Below are positions 1 through 8,022 of a DNA stretch of 64,000 nucleotides, piece by piece. The notes below the pieces were generated by a model. The model made no database searches, was not told the DNA's origin, and worked only from the letters and a program-made list of their open reading frames with translations. This stretch comes from Porcincola sp945869225 (GTDB taxonomy: Bacteria; Bacillota; Clostridia; Lachnospirales; Lachnospiraceae). Both the position numbers and the translations under genes were made by a program. How positions within the stretch are numbered: the first letter of the stretch is position 1; the number at the start of each line of letters is the position of its first letter. Location of the stretch: assembly GCF_052118625.1 (NCBI RefSeq), contig NZ_JBQKGW010000014.1, forward strand, positions 15,780-79,779, written 5' to 3'.

Positions 1-563
1 AAAACGTTCAGGATGCCAGAACAGGTCAGATACAACAGTGGTCTCCGGGTGTCCCCGATCGCGCGCAGGATGGAGCTTCCGAAGTCATAGATCATCAGAA
101 AGGGCATCCCGAGAAAATAGATCCGCAGGTACGTGACAGCCATGCCCATGACATCCTCAGGCGTGCCGAGGAGCGTCAGAACAGGCTGTGCAATCACCTG
201 ACCGAGCATAAGCATGAGAAGTCCGCTGATCAGGGCGACCATGAAGCTGGTGTGAAGGGCTTCGTTGACTTTGTCACGGTTGCCGGAGCCGATGAAGCTG
301 GACAGCATGACATTGGAACCGATGGACAGACCGCTGAAAAAGGTTACAACCACGTTGATCACCGGCGCGTTGGTACCGACGGCTGCCATTGCCTGGCTGG
401 ATGAAAAATTTCCGACAACTGCTGTGTCCGAGGCATTAAACAGCTGCTGCAGGATGCTGGACAGGCAGATCGGGATTGCGATCGCGCAGAGCTTGCGGAA
501 GATACTGCCGCTCAGCATATCCATTTCCCTGTTGTTTTTCATCTCTGACCCGGAAGCCTTCAA
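1..563 (-). CDS. MATE family efflux transporter, N-terminal part (cut by window edge)
   Basis: The reverse strand encodes the first ~180 residues of a MATE multidrug/cation antiporter. It reads from a Met-Lys-Asn-Asn start through a loop containing FGSSILRAIGDTRRPL, typical of the MATE fold after the fourth helix. Translation runs off the left edge, so the C-terminal two thirds are not visible. An ATG lies at 542, but a TTG at 563 in the same frame sits 8 nt behind a perfect GGAGG and is the better start. The gene is transcribed divergently from the next MATE gene, and both have good sigma-A promoters in the gap. The substrate cannot be told from sequence. Confidence 0.85.
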   Translation of the reverse strand, partial: MKASGSEMKNNREMDMLSGSIFRKLCAIAIPICLSSILQQLFNASDTAVVGNFSSSQAMAAVGTNAPVINVVVTFFSGLSIGSNVMLSSFIGSGNRDKVNEALHTSFMVALISGLLMLMLGQVIAQPVLTLLGTPEDVMGMAVTYLRIYFLGMPFLMIYDFGSSILRAIGDTRRPLLYLTCSGILNV

Positions 564-612
564 GGTCCATTCCTCCTGCTGTTTTGCTGTAAATTGCCTG
601 GCCACGGCTTGG

Positions 613-641
613 ATCATACCATCTAAGAGGCGCTGATTCAA
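613..641 (-). promoter_or_regulatory. sigma-A promoter of the leftmost MATE gene
   Basis: Read on the reverse strand: TTGAAT at 641-636, a 17-bp spacer, then TATGAT at 618-613. It lies about 50 bp upstream of the TTG start at 563. Confidence 0.6.
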
Positions 642-666
642 TCATACCCCGGGAGCTTTCATCAGA

Positions 667-696
667 TTGACAAGCCGAAAAGCGGGAGATTACAAT
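667..696 (+). promoter_or_regulatory. sigma-A promoter of the second MATE gene
   Basis: TTGACA at 667-672, an 18-bp spacer and TACAAT at 691-696, placed about 57 bp before the GTG start at 753. Together with the reverse promoter at 613-641 it forms a compact divergent control region. Confidence 0.6.
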
Positions 697-752
697 CAAA
701 TCAGGACATGGCTTAATCATGATGATCTTAGATTGAAAGGACGGGGACAGCA

Positions 753-2120
753 GTGGAAATGGGGACCGGTTATGAAGAGCGGATGGGAACGGAGCCGGTG
801 ACGAAGCTGATCTTTCAGATGGCACTTCCGGCTGTTGTGGCCCAGTTCGTGAACCTTCTATATAATATTGTTGACCGAATCTATATCGGTCATATTGCCG
901 GGCATGGTGCAGACGCGCTGGCCGGCGTGGGAATCTGCAGCACTCTGATCATTCTGATCTCCGCATTTGCTTCATTTGCAGGAGGCGGCGGAGCTCCGCT
1001 CGCATCGATGGCGCTGGGACGCGGGGACAGACGGCTGGCTGAGAGAATTCTGGGCAACGGTTTTACGCTGGATTTATTTTTCACGGTGGTGCTGGCGATT
1101 GTCATGGCGGTCTTCATGAAGCCGCTGCTGATCCTGACGGGAGCGTCTGACAGGACCCTGGGATATGCGGTCAGTTATTTTGCGGTCTATCTGACCGGTA
1201 CATTCTTCGTGATGGTGACGGCCGGGCTGACGATGTTCATCAATGCGCAGGGACGGCCGGGCTTTGCGATGGTGTCGACGCTGATTGGCGCGGCGCTGAA
1301 CATCGGACTGGATCCCCTGTTCATCTTTACCTTCCGGATGGGGGTGGCCGGCGCGGCGCTGGCATCGGTGATATCCCAGGTGGTGAGTGGTTTCATGGTG
1401 CTTGGCTTTCTCTTTTCAGGGAAAGCTTCGCTGAGGCTGAAGAGAGAAGCGATGAAGCCGGACGGGACGGTGATGAGGCAGATGCTGGCGCTGGGTGTTT
1501 CACCGTTTGTCATGGGGAGTACGGAAAGCATCATCGGGTTTGTCCTGAACGGAACGCTCTCGGAATTCGGCGATATCTATGTGAGCGCGCTTTCTGTCAT
1601 GCAGAGCTGCATGCAGATTGTCAGTGTTCCGCTGAGCGGGTTCTCCCAGGGCTGTACGCCGGTGATCAGCTACAATTTCGGCAGACGAAACAATGACAGA
1701 GTCCGGAAGGCCTTCCGCGTGTCGTGGAGCGTGAATCTTTTCTACGGGCTTATTCTGGTGCTGACCATGATGGTTTTTCCTGCATTTTATGCAAGAATCT
1801 TCACAGCGGACGTGAAGCTGATTGAGACGGTCAGACGGACAATGCCGGTCTTTGTAGCCGGGATGAGCATATTCGGCATGCAGAGAGCCTGTCAGAATAC
1901 ATTTGTGGCGCTGAATGAGGCGAAGATCTCGCTGTTCATCGCATTTCTGCGGAAGATTTTTCTGCTGGTTCCGCTGGCGCTGATCCTGCCTCACTTCATG
2001 GGGGTTATGGGTGTCTTCACGGCGGAGGCGGTGGCAGACGCGACGGCGGCTGTGATCTGCATGCTGATCTTTCTTGTCCGTTTTCCGAAGATTCTGAAAG
2101 ACAATGCCGCAGAGGACTGA
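753..2120 (+). CDS. MATE family efflux transporter (455 aa)
   Basis: Full-length MATE antiporter of the NorM/DinF superfamily, expected to have twelve membrane helices and to export cationic compounds using Na+ or H+. Visible hallmarks are the N-terminal helix with NLLYNIVDRIYIGH, the repeated small-residue helices (FAGGGGAPLASMALGRGD) and the second-half repeat with VPLSGFSQGCTPVISYNFG. The start is GTG at 753 or ATG at 759; the upstream GAAAGG/GGGGA stretch does not decide between them. It is followed by a decayed mgtC. Nothing in the sequence identifies the substrate. Confidence 0.9.
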   Translation: MEMGTGYEERMGTEPVTKLIFQMALPAVVAQFVNLLYNIVDRIYIGHIAGHGADALAGVGICSTLIILISAFASFAGGGGAPLASMALGRGDRRLAERILGNGFTLDLFFTVVLAIVMAVFMKPLLILTGASDRTLGYAVSYFAVYLTGTFFVMVTAGLTMFINAQGRPGFAMVSTLIGAALNIGLDPLFIFTFRMGVAGAALASVISQVVSGFMVLGFLFSGKASLRLKREAMKPDGTVMRQMLALGVSPFVMGSTESIIGFVLNGTLSEFGDIYVSALSVMQSCMQIVSVPLSGFSQGCTPVISYNFGRRNNDRVRKAFRVSWSVNLFYGLILVLTMMVFPAFYARIFTADVKLIETVRRTMPVFVAGMSIFGMQRACQNTFVALNEAKISLFIAFLRKIFLLVPLALILPHFMGVMGVFTAEAVADATAAVICMLIFLVRFPKILKDNAAED

Positions 2121-2186
2121 CAGATAAGACACTTGAGGTGGGAGAGCAATCCGCGTCTGAAAGGCAGATGCAGAGAGGAGGCCCTG

Positions 2187-2518
2187 ATGATCGGGGAGCT
2201 TGAGCGGATGTCAGATTTCATTGCGTCCTGGTCTGCCTGGGGGCTGCGATGGCGATGATTCTGAGTGAGTATATGATGCATAAGTTCTCACCTTCTCCGG
2301 GAGATCTTTATAGAAATGGGGCTGCTGTGATCAGTGGCATTGGCTTCATCGGTGCGGGGACCATCATCACCACCCGGAGCAATCAGGTCAGGAGCATGAT
2401 CAAGGGTGACGGGCCGGTCGCAACCGTGACGGTGAAGCTGTCGTCTTACAGAGACAGAGAGAAAATCATGACCATTCTGCAGACCTGCAGTGGAATCAGC
2501 TTCTATAAGATCCTGTAA
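2187..2518 (+). pseudogene. mgtC/sapB family remnant
   Basis: Remnant of an MgtC/SapB membrane protein. An ATG at 2187 behind AGAGGAGG opens with MIGELER (compare IGLERE of the family) but runs into a wrong frame. A stop (2201-2203) interrupts the good frame, which continues as CVLVCLGAAMAMILSEY and then VISGIGFIGAGTIITTRSNQVR. After that the family's glycine-rich fifth helix is missing. The reading jumps to a C-terminal cytoplasmic segment (GDGPVATVTVKL ... ISFYKIL). Intact homologues are well over 200 aa. At least one frameshift plus loss of the N-terminal and central helices make function very unlikely. Confidence 0.75.
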
Positions 2519-2616
2519 GGCCTGGATAGAAGGGAGCCGATTGACTCTTCTGTACACGTCGTCTACAATCAGTGAGGCATCAGGGGGGACAGAGCAATGG
2601 GCAGGGAGTCAGTGGA

Positions 2617-3282
2617 ATGAAGATATACATACTGAGACATGGCGAGACGGAATGGAACAAGCTCAGGCGTCTTCAGGGGCGTTCGGATATTCAGCTTGAT
2701 GAGAAGGGGGAAACCCTTGCACGTATGACAGGAGAGGGGATGCGGAGAGCCGGTCTCTTTTTTGACGCCTGTGTATCAAGCCCGCTTGGCCGGGCAAGGC
2801 GGACCGCAGAGCTGGTGCTGGGCGGAGAGTCTGCCGAAGCTGCCTCTGGCCACGCACAGGTGATTCCGATCGCACTGGACGGACGGATTGCGGAGGTGAA
2901 CCTCGGGCCATGGGAGGGGGATTGTATGATCGATGATCCCAGGTTCCCGAAGGCGGATCCGGAGGCGTTTGTGTTTTTCCAGTCGCCCGAGCTGGCCAGA
3001 GTACCGGAGGGCGCGGAGACGTACGCTCAGGTGATTGAGCGGACAGGCGCTTTTCTGAGGGACATTGCAGGGCAGTATAAAAAATACGAGGGAAAGCCAT
3101 TCAATCTGCTGGTATCGACACACGGCTGTGCCAGCAGGGGCCTGCTGATGAATATCGAGCCGGTTCCGCTGAAGGACTTCTGGAGAGGGCAGATTCCGCA
3201 GAATTGTTCCGTGAGCATCGCGGAGCTTCAGGACGGGGCATGGAGATTGCTGGACATGGATCTGACATATGCGGCGCTGTGA
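2617..3282 (+). CDS. histidine phosphatase (phosphoglycerate mutase-like)
   Basis: A 221-aa member of the histidine phosphatase superfamily (branch 1, CobC/GpmB/PhoE type). The RHGETEWN motif at residues 7-14 carries the catalytic His that is transiently phosphorylated. SSPLGRARRTAE supplies the conserved Arg, and STHGCASRG near the C-terminus supplies the second His. The ATG at 2617 sits 8 nt after AGGGAG; an in-frame upstream ATG at 2572 has no ribosome binding site. It stands between the mgtC remnant and a MATE gene, so context gives no hint of the substrate. A role in nucleotide or cobamide dephosphorylation is possible but unsupported. Confidence 0.88.
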   Translation: MKIYILRHGETEWNKLRRLQGRSDIQLDEKGETLARMTGEGMRRAGLFFDACVSSPLGRARRTAELVLGGESAEAASGHAQVIPIALDGRIAEVNLGPWEGDCMIDDPRFPKADPEAFVFFQSPELARVPEGAETYAQVIERTGAFLRDIAGQYKKYEGKPFNLLVSTHGCASRGLLMNIEPVPLKDFWRGQIPQNCSVSIAELQDGAWRLLDMDLTYAAL

Positions 3283-3337
3283 AACAGGAGCGCGCGGGAT
3301 GTCTGACAATTGAAGGAGCGGCACAAAGGGGTGCCGG

Positions 3338-4735
3338 TTGAGTATGAGGGGACAAGTGCGCAGACAGGATGAGACGCAACAATACAATGGCATCACGCAG
3401 GGCGTGATCTGGCAGCAGCTTCTGATCTTTTTCTTCCCGCTGCTGTTCGGCACATTCTTTCAGATGCTGTATAATACGACCGACGCGGTGATTGTCGGAC
3501 GGTTTGTCGGGACGGTCGCCCTGTCAGCGATCGGAGGCGCGGCATCGCAGATCGTCAATGTGATTGTCGGCGCTTTTCTGGGGCTGGCTTCAGGTGCGTC
3601 CGTCGTCATTGCTCAGTACTTCGGGGCTAGGGATGATGAGAAGGTATCAGCGTCGGTTCATACCTCGATTGCGATGTCTGTGTTATTCGGCGCAGTATTT
3701 ATGGTGGCAGGGATCCTGCTGGCGGACCCCATGCTGAAGGGCATGAATACGCCGGAAGATTCATTTGCAGACTCCAGAATCTACCTGCAGATCTATTTTG
3801 CCGGGATGGTGCCGAACCTGATCTACAACATGGGCGCCGGGATTCTCCGGGCGATCGGCGATTCGAAGCGGCCGCTGTACTACCTGATTGTGTCCTGCCT
3901 TGCAAACATCGGACTCGATCTTCTGTTTGTAGCGGGTTTGAAAATGGGCGTGTTCGGGGCTGCTCTGGCGACGGTTCTCTGCCAGCTGCTCTCGGCGGTC
4001 CTGGTGATGCAGTGCCTGATGAAGAGCCGGGAGAGCTATGGCGTCCGGCTTCGGGAGATCCGGATCAACAGACGCCAGATGTCCCGGATTCTGCAGATCG
4101 GGATTCCTGCGATGGTACAGTCACTGTCATACTCGATCACGAATGTCATTCTGCAGGCGGCTGTCAACGGGTTCGGAACGAATTATGTGGCAGCCTGGGC
4201 GGCCTGCGGCAAGGCGGACCAGGTTTTCTGGATGACCAGCAATTCGTTCGGTGTGGCTGTGACGACCTTCATCGGGCAGAATTATGGAGCCGGAAAGATG
4301 AAACGCGTCCGCAGGTGCATTCGTGAATCGCTGATCATCGATACGATCATTACGATCTCGCTCTCTCTGATACTCTGGTTCATGGCAGATATCCTGATCG
4401 GGCTGTTCACGACGGACCGGACCGTCATCGGGCTTGGAAGGATGATGATGCACTTCTTCGTCCCATGCTACGTGACCTTTATTGCGATTGAAATCTTTTC
4501 GGATGTGCTGAGAGGTCTGGGGGATTCATTTGCACCGATGGTCATCTGTGTGTCGGGGATCTGCGTGCTGCGGGTTCTGTGGGTTCTGATCGCGACGCGG
4601 GTCTGGCCGCAGTTCTCCACCCTGATGTGGAGCTATCCGGTGAGCTGGGTGCCGACCGGCATCCTGCTGGTGCTGTATTTCTGCCTGACGTGGGGGAGAA
4701 ATGGAAAGCTGGCGGGCGCCGGAGACTCGCTCTGA
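3338..4735 (+). CDS. MATE family efflux transporter (465 aa)
   Basis: Third MATE antiporter. The N-terminal helix reads FGTFFQMLYNTTDAVIVGRFVG; the first half contains NMGAGILRAIGDSKRPLYYL and the second half FGVAVTTFIGQNYGAGKMKR, the usual paired motifs. A TTG at 3338 lies 5-6 nt behind AAAGGGG and an ATG at 3344 lies 11 nt behind it; I take the TTG. Length is normal for the family. It follows the phosphatase by 55 bp on the same strand and may share its transcript. Confidence 0.9.
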   Translation: MSMRGQVRRQDETQQYNGITQGVIWQQLLIFFFPLLFGTFFQMLYNTTDAVIVGRFVGTVALSAIGGAASQIVNVIVGAFLGLASGASVVIAQYFGARDDEKVSASVHTSIAMSVLFGAVFMVAGILLADPMLKGMNTPEDSFADSRIYLQIYFAGMVPNLIYNMGAGILRAIGDSKRPLYYLIVSCLANIGLDLLFVAGLKMGVFGAALATVLCQLLSAVLVMQCLMKSRESYGVRLREIRINRRQMSRILQIGIPAMVQSLSYSITNVILQAAVNGFGTNYVAAWAACGKADQVFWMTSNSFGVAVTTFIGQNYGAGKMKRVRRCIRESLIIDTIITISLSLILWFMADILIGLFTTDRTVIGLGRMMMHFFVPCYVTFIAIEIFSDVLRGLGDSFAPMVICVSGICVLRVLWVLIATRVWPQFSTLMWSYPVSWVPTGILLVLYFCLTWGRNGKLAGAGDSL

Positions 4736-4805
4736 ACGACGGTCGAAGCGCCCGATGGACAGATCTCATATGTGTGATAGCTCATGAGAAGAAGGAGATG
4801 GCTTT

Positions 4806-4904
4806 ATGTGGAAATTTCTTGCCTGGATGATCATACTGGACATCGCTGCCTGGGCGGTGGAGGCGCTGATCTTCTATACGCCGCGGCACGGACATCATTC
4901 CTGA
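4806..4904 (+). CDS. small membrane peptide, 32 aa, unknown function
   Basis: A short reading frame directly before trmD. It begins MWKFLAWMIILDIAAWAVEAL and ends in a polar tail with three His. A GAAGGAG box lies 7-8 nt before the ATG, so translation is plausible. Residues 2-24 form one hydrophobic helix with aromatic residues at both borders, and the C-terminal tail is positive/His-rich. It fills the 179-bp gap between the MATE gene and trmD. I do not recognise a family. It could be a regulatory single-pass protein, or chance. Confidence 0.45.
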   Translation: MWKFLAWMIILDIAAWAVEALIFYTPRHGHHS

Positions 4905-4914
4905 GCGGACGGAT

Positions 4915-5712
4915 ATGAAGATATCGGTACTGACAATTTTCCCGGAGATGTTTGACGGGTTCCTGAGGGAGCCGGTGATCGCGAGGGCGGTCAGCCGCGG
5001 GACTGCTTCGATTGAGATTGTCGACATCCGGAGGTTTGCGGGCGGAAGCTTCAGACATATCGATGATGATACATATGGAGGCGGCGCCGGCATGGTTATG
5101 CGGGCACAGCCCATTTTGGATGCGCTGAAGGACGTACAGAAAAACACCGGCCGGGCGGAAGATATGACACAGGCCGCGCAGGGGTATGTCTGCGTCATGA
5201 CACCGGCAGGCCGGCTGTACAGCCAGCAGACTGCCAGAAGGCTGTCGGAGAAGGAACACCTGATTCTGGTCTGCGGGCATTATGAGGGCATGGACGAGCG
5301 CGTCATGCGCCATGCCGACGAGGAGATTTCTATCGGGGACTATATCCTGACCGGGGGCGAACTCCCGGCGAAGGTTGTGATGGATTCCGTCATCCGTCTG
5401 CTGGACGGGGTCCTGAGGAAAGAGAGCACGCAGAGAGAGTCATTTGAGGAAGGACTGCTGGAGTATCCGCAGTATACAAAGCCTCTGATTGTGGAAGGGG
5501 AGCCGGTTCCGGAAGCGCTGCTGACAGGGGATCATCAGAAGACGGAAGAATGGCGTTTGAGACAGTCACTGATCAGAACTCTGAGGCGGAGACCGGACCT
5601 GCTCAGAAGGAGAGGACTGTCAGACGAGGAGCGGCACCTGCTTGAGACGGAAAAGCTGACAGATGATGAGAGACAGCTGCTTCAGACGATCCGGGAAGCC
5701 GGCAGAGGGTAA
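4915..5712 (+). CDS. trmD: tRNA (guanine(37)-N1)-methyltransferase
   Basis: TrmD methylates N1 of G37 next to the anticodon using SAM and prevents +1 frameshifting. The protein has the SPOUT trefoil-knot signatures: YGGGAGM (54-60), CGHYEGMDERV (120-130) and ISIGDYILTGGELP (138-151). The substrate-binding EYPQYTKP follows. At 265 aa it is slightly longer than the usual 240-250, with a charged C-terminal tail. The ATG at 4915 has only a weak GGACGGA box. It is separated from its common neighbours rimM and rplS and instead precedes asparaginase. Confidence 0.97.
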   Translation: MKISVLTIFPEMFDGFLREPVIARAVSRGTASIEIVDIRRFAGGSFRHIDDDTYGGGAGMVMRAQPILDALKDVQKNTGRAEDMTQAAQGYVCVMTPAGRLYSQQTARRLSEKEHLILVCGHYEGMDERVMRHADEEISIGDYILTGGELPAKVVMDSVIRLLDGVLRKESTQRESFEEGLLEYPQYTKPLIVEGEPVPEALLTGDHQKTEEWRLRQSLIRTLRRRPDLLRRRGLSDEERHLLETEKLTDDERQLLQTIREAGRG

Positions 5713-5725
5713 GAGGGAATTATCG

Positions 5726-6811
5726 ATGAAACATATTCTTCTGATTGCGACCGGAGGCACCATTGCTTCCAAATACACGAAGGACGGGCTCAGCCCGGCG
5801 ATCACGGCGCAGGAGCTTCTGACCTATATTCCGGCAGCCGGTGCGTTCTGCCAGATCGACACGGTTCAGCCGTTTTTTCTGGACTCGACCAATGTCGGGC
5901 CGGATCAGTGGCTGATCCTGGCGGATCTGATTGAGAAGAAGTACGATCATTACGATGGGTTTGTGATCTGCCATGGGACAGACACGATGGCGTACACGGC
6001 TGCCGCGCTGTCCTATCTGGTTCAGAACAGCCGGAAGCCGATTGTGATTACCGGTGCGCAGAAGCCGATTGACCTGGCAGTCACGGATGCCAGGACGAAT
6101 CTTCTGGACAGTCTCCGGTTTGTCTGCGATGAGCGTGCCTGCGGGGTCAACATTGTGTTTGGCGGTCAGGTGATCGCCGGAACAAGGGCAAAGAAGGAGC
6201 GTTCGAAGAGCTATAATGCATTCTCCAGCATCAATTATCCGACCATAGCGGTGATTCAGGATGACCGGATTGCATTCTACATTGACGACAAGTTTATGAT
6301 TACAAGGCCGCTGAAGGTGTATCATAATCTTGACAGGCGCGTCATGCTGCATAAACTGATCCCTGGAGAGAACGGCAGCCTGATCGACCTGATGCGAAGC
6401 CGTACGGACGCTGTGATCATTGAGTCGTTCGGCGTCGGCGGACTGCCGAACTGTACACCGGCGCAGGGTGGCACTTTGCCGGATGGGCAGGCAGAAGCCG
6501 GGGCGGCGAGTGTTCCCGAAGAGGATGTACCGGTCAGCTACGCGGATGCCATTTCCCGATACATCGCGGATGGAAAGCAGGTCATCATGGCAACCCAGGT
6601 TGTCCACGAGGGCAGTGACATGTCGGTGTATGAGGTTGGAAAGACGATGAAGAACCGGTTCGATCTTCCGGAATCCTACGATATGACGCTGGAGGCCTGC
6701 GTGACGAAGACGATGTGGGCACTTGGACAGACGAAGGATGCGGACAAGTTCCGGGAACTGTTCTATACGCCGATTGGCAGGGATCTGCTTTTTTCGCCGC
6801 TGAGACCGTGA
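5726..6811 (+). CDS. ansA: L-asparaginase (type I-like)
   Basis: Hydrolyses asparagine to aspartate and ammonia. No signal peptide is visible, so it is likely cytoplasmic. TGGTIAS (9-15) carries the nucleophilic Thr12, HGTDTM (83-88) the second catalytic Thr/Asp pair, and VITGAQKP the following core strand. The ATG at 5726 follows GAGGGA. It lies 13 bp after trmD and is probably co-transcribed. Residues about 243-270 form a Gly/Ala/Pro/Glu-rich insert after SFGVGGLPN that ordinary AnsA proteins lack. The later VHEGSDMSVYEVG block is intact. Assignment to type I rather than type II rests on the missing export signal. Confidence 0.93.
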   Translation: MKHILLIATGGTIASKYTKDGLSPAITAQELLTYIPAAGAFCQIDTVQPFFLDSTNVGPDQWLILADLIEKKYDHYDGFVICHGTDTMAYTAAALSYLVQNSRKPIVITGAQKPIDLAVTDARTNLLDSLRFVCDERACGVNIVFGGQVIAGTRAKKERSKSYNAFSSINYPTIAVIQDDRIAFYIDDKFMITRPLKVYHNLDRRVMLHKLIPGENGSLIDLMRSRTDAVIIESFGVGGLPNCTPAQGGTLPDGQAEAGAASVPEEDVPVSYADAISRYIADGKQVIMATQVVHEGSDMSVYEVGKTMKNRFDLPESYDMTLEACVTKTMWALGQTKDADKFRELFYTPIGRDLLFSPLRP

Positions 6812-6838
6812 GAGACAGGCAGGAGAGGAGGATTTATT

Positions 6839-8011
6839 ATGTCAGTATCATTGAAGGAATCCAGGCTCGCGGTAGAGTCTGATGAGGAGAAGAATGAAAG
6901 TGAGAAAAGAGGGCGGACGATTGTCAGGACCAGTCTGATCGGGATTTTTGCCAATGTCCTGCTGGCAGGTTTCAAGGCAGTTGTGGGAGCGGCGTCCGGA
7001 TCGGTTGCCATCGTGATGGACGCTGTCAATAACCTGAGCGATGCGGCTTCATCGATCATTACGATTGTCGGAACAAAGCTGGCGGGGCGTCCGGCGGACA
7101 AGAAGCATCCGTTCGGCTATGGCCGGATGGAGTACCTGAGCGCGATGGTGATTTCGCTGATCGTACTGTATGCCGGCATTACGTCGCTGCAGGAGTCCGT
7201 TAAAAAGATCATCCATCCGCAGACACCGGAGTATACAGTCGTGACGCTGGTGATCGTTGCGGTAGCAGTGCTTGTGAAGATTGTGCTCGGACGGTTTGTG
7301 AAGGCAACCGGCAAGAAGGTCAACTCCGATTCCCTGGTCAACTCCGGACAGGATGCCATCATGGATTCCGTGATCTCTGCCTCGACACTGGCGGCGGCTG
7401 CCATCTACCTGACAGCGCACGTCTCGCTGGAGGCCTGGCTCGGCGCGGTGATTTCCGCTGTGATCATCAAGTCCGGAATTGACATGCTGCGGGAAACGCT
7501 CTCGGAAATTCTGGGTGAGGAAGCGAGCGCGGATCTTGCAAGAAAGATCAAGGCAGATGTCTGTTCATTTCCGGAAGTACGCGGAGCGTACGATCTGGTC
7601 CTCAACAACTATGGACCGGATGTCTATAATGGATCGATTCATGTCGAGGTGTGCGATACACTGAATGCGGACGAAATAGACAGTCTGACAAGGGCAATCA
7701 GCGCAAAGGTCTATCAGGAAGAGGGTGTGTTGCTGACTGCGATCAGCGTGTACTCTTACAACACGAAGGATCCGGAGGTCACGCAGATGCGCGACAAGCT
7801 TGTCAGCATTCTCAAGGAGAATCCCAATGTGCTTCAGGTGCATGGCTTCTATGTCGAGAAAGAGAAGAAGGCGATGCGCTTTGATATGGTTGTCAGCTTC
7901 AATGAGAAGGACCGCGGGAAGCTCTATCAGGCCATGCTGAACAAGGTCAGAGAAGCCTTCCCGGACTATCAGGTGACAGCTGCGATGGATACAGACTTCT
8001 CGGAAGAATAA
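6839..8011 (+). CDS. cation diffusion facilitator (CDF) metal exporter
   Basis: A 390-aa CDF protein that exports divalent cations (Zn, Fe, Mn, Co or Cd) by proton exchange. The metal site is seen in MDAVNNLSDAASS (helix II, Asp/Asn/Asp) and the following HPFGYGRMEY; helix V has NSGQDAIMDS. The first ~235 residues hold six helices. The remainder is a cytoplasmic ZT-dimer domain extended by a second, ferredoxin-fold-like segment, making the protein longer than simple CDFs. The same extended architecture recurs in the reverse-strand CDF at 42.5 kb, so the two are paralogues. AGGAGAGGAGG precedes the ATG. An intrinsic terminator follows the stop. Confidence 0.93.
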   Translation: MSVSLKESRLAVESDEEKNESEKRGRTIVRTSLIGIFANVLLAGFKAVVGAASGSVAIVMDAVNNLSDAASSIITIVGTKLAGRPADKKHPFGYGRMEYLSAMVISLIVLYAGITSLQESVKKIIHPQTPEYTVVTLVIVAVAVLVKIVLGRFVKATGKKVNSDSLVNSGQDAIMDSVISASTLAAAAIYLTAHVSLEAWLGAVISAVIIKSGIDMLRETLSEILGEEASADLARKIKADVCSFPEVRGAYDLVLNNYGPDVYNGSIHVEVCDTLNADEIDSLTRAISAKVYQEEGVLLTAISVYSYNTKDPEVTQMRDKLVSILKENPNVLQVHGFYVEKEKKAMRFDMVVSFNEKDRGKLYQAMLNKVREAFPDYQVTAAMDTDFSEE

Positions 8012-8022
8012 CAGATCTGCCT

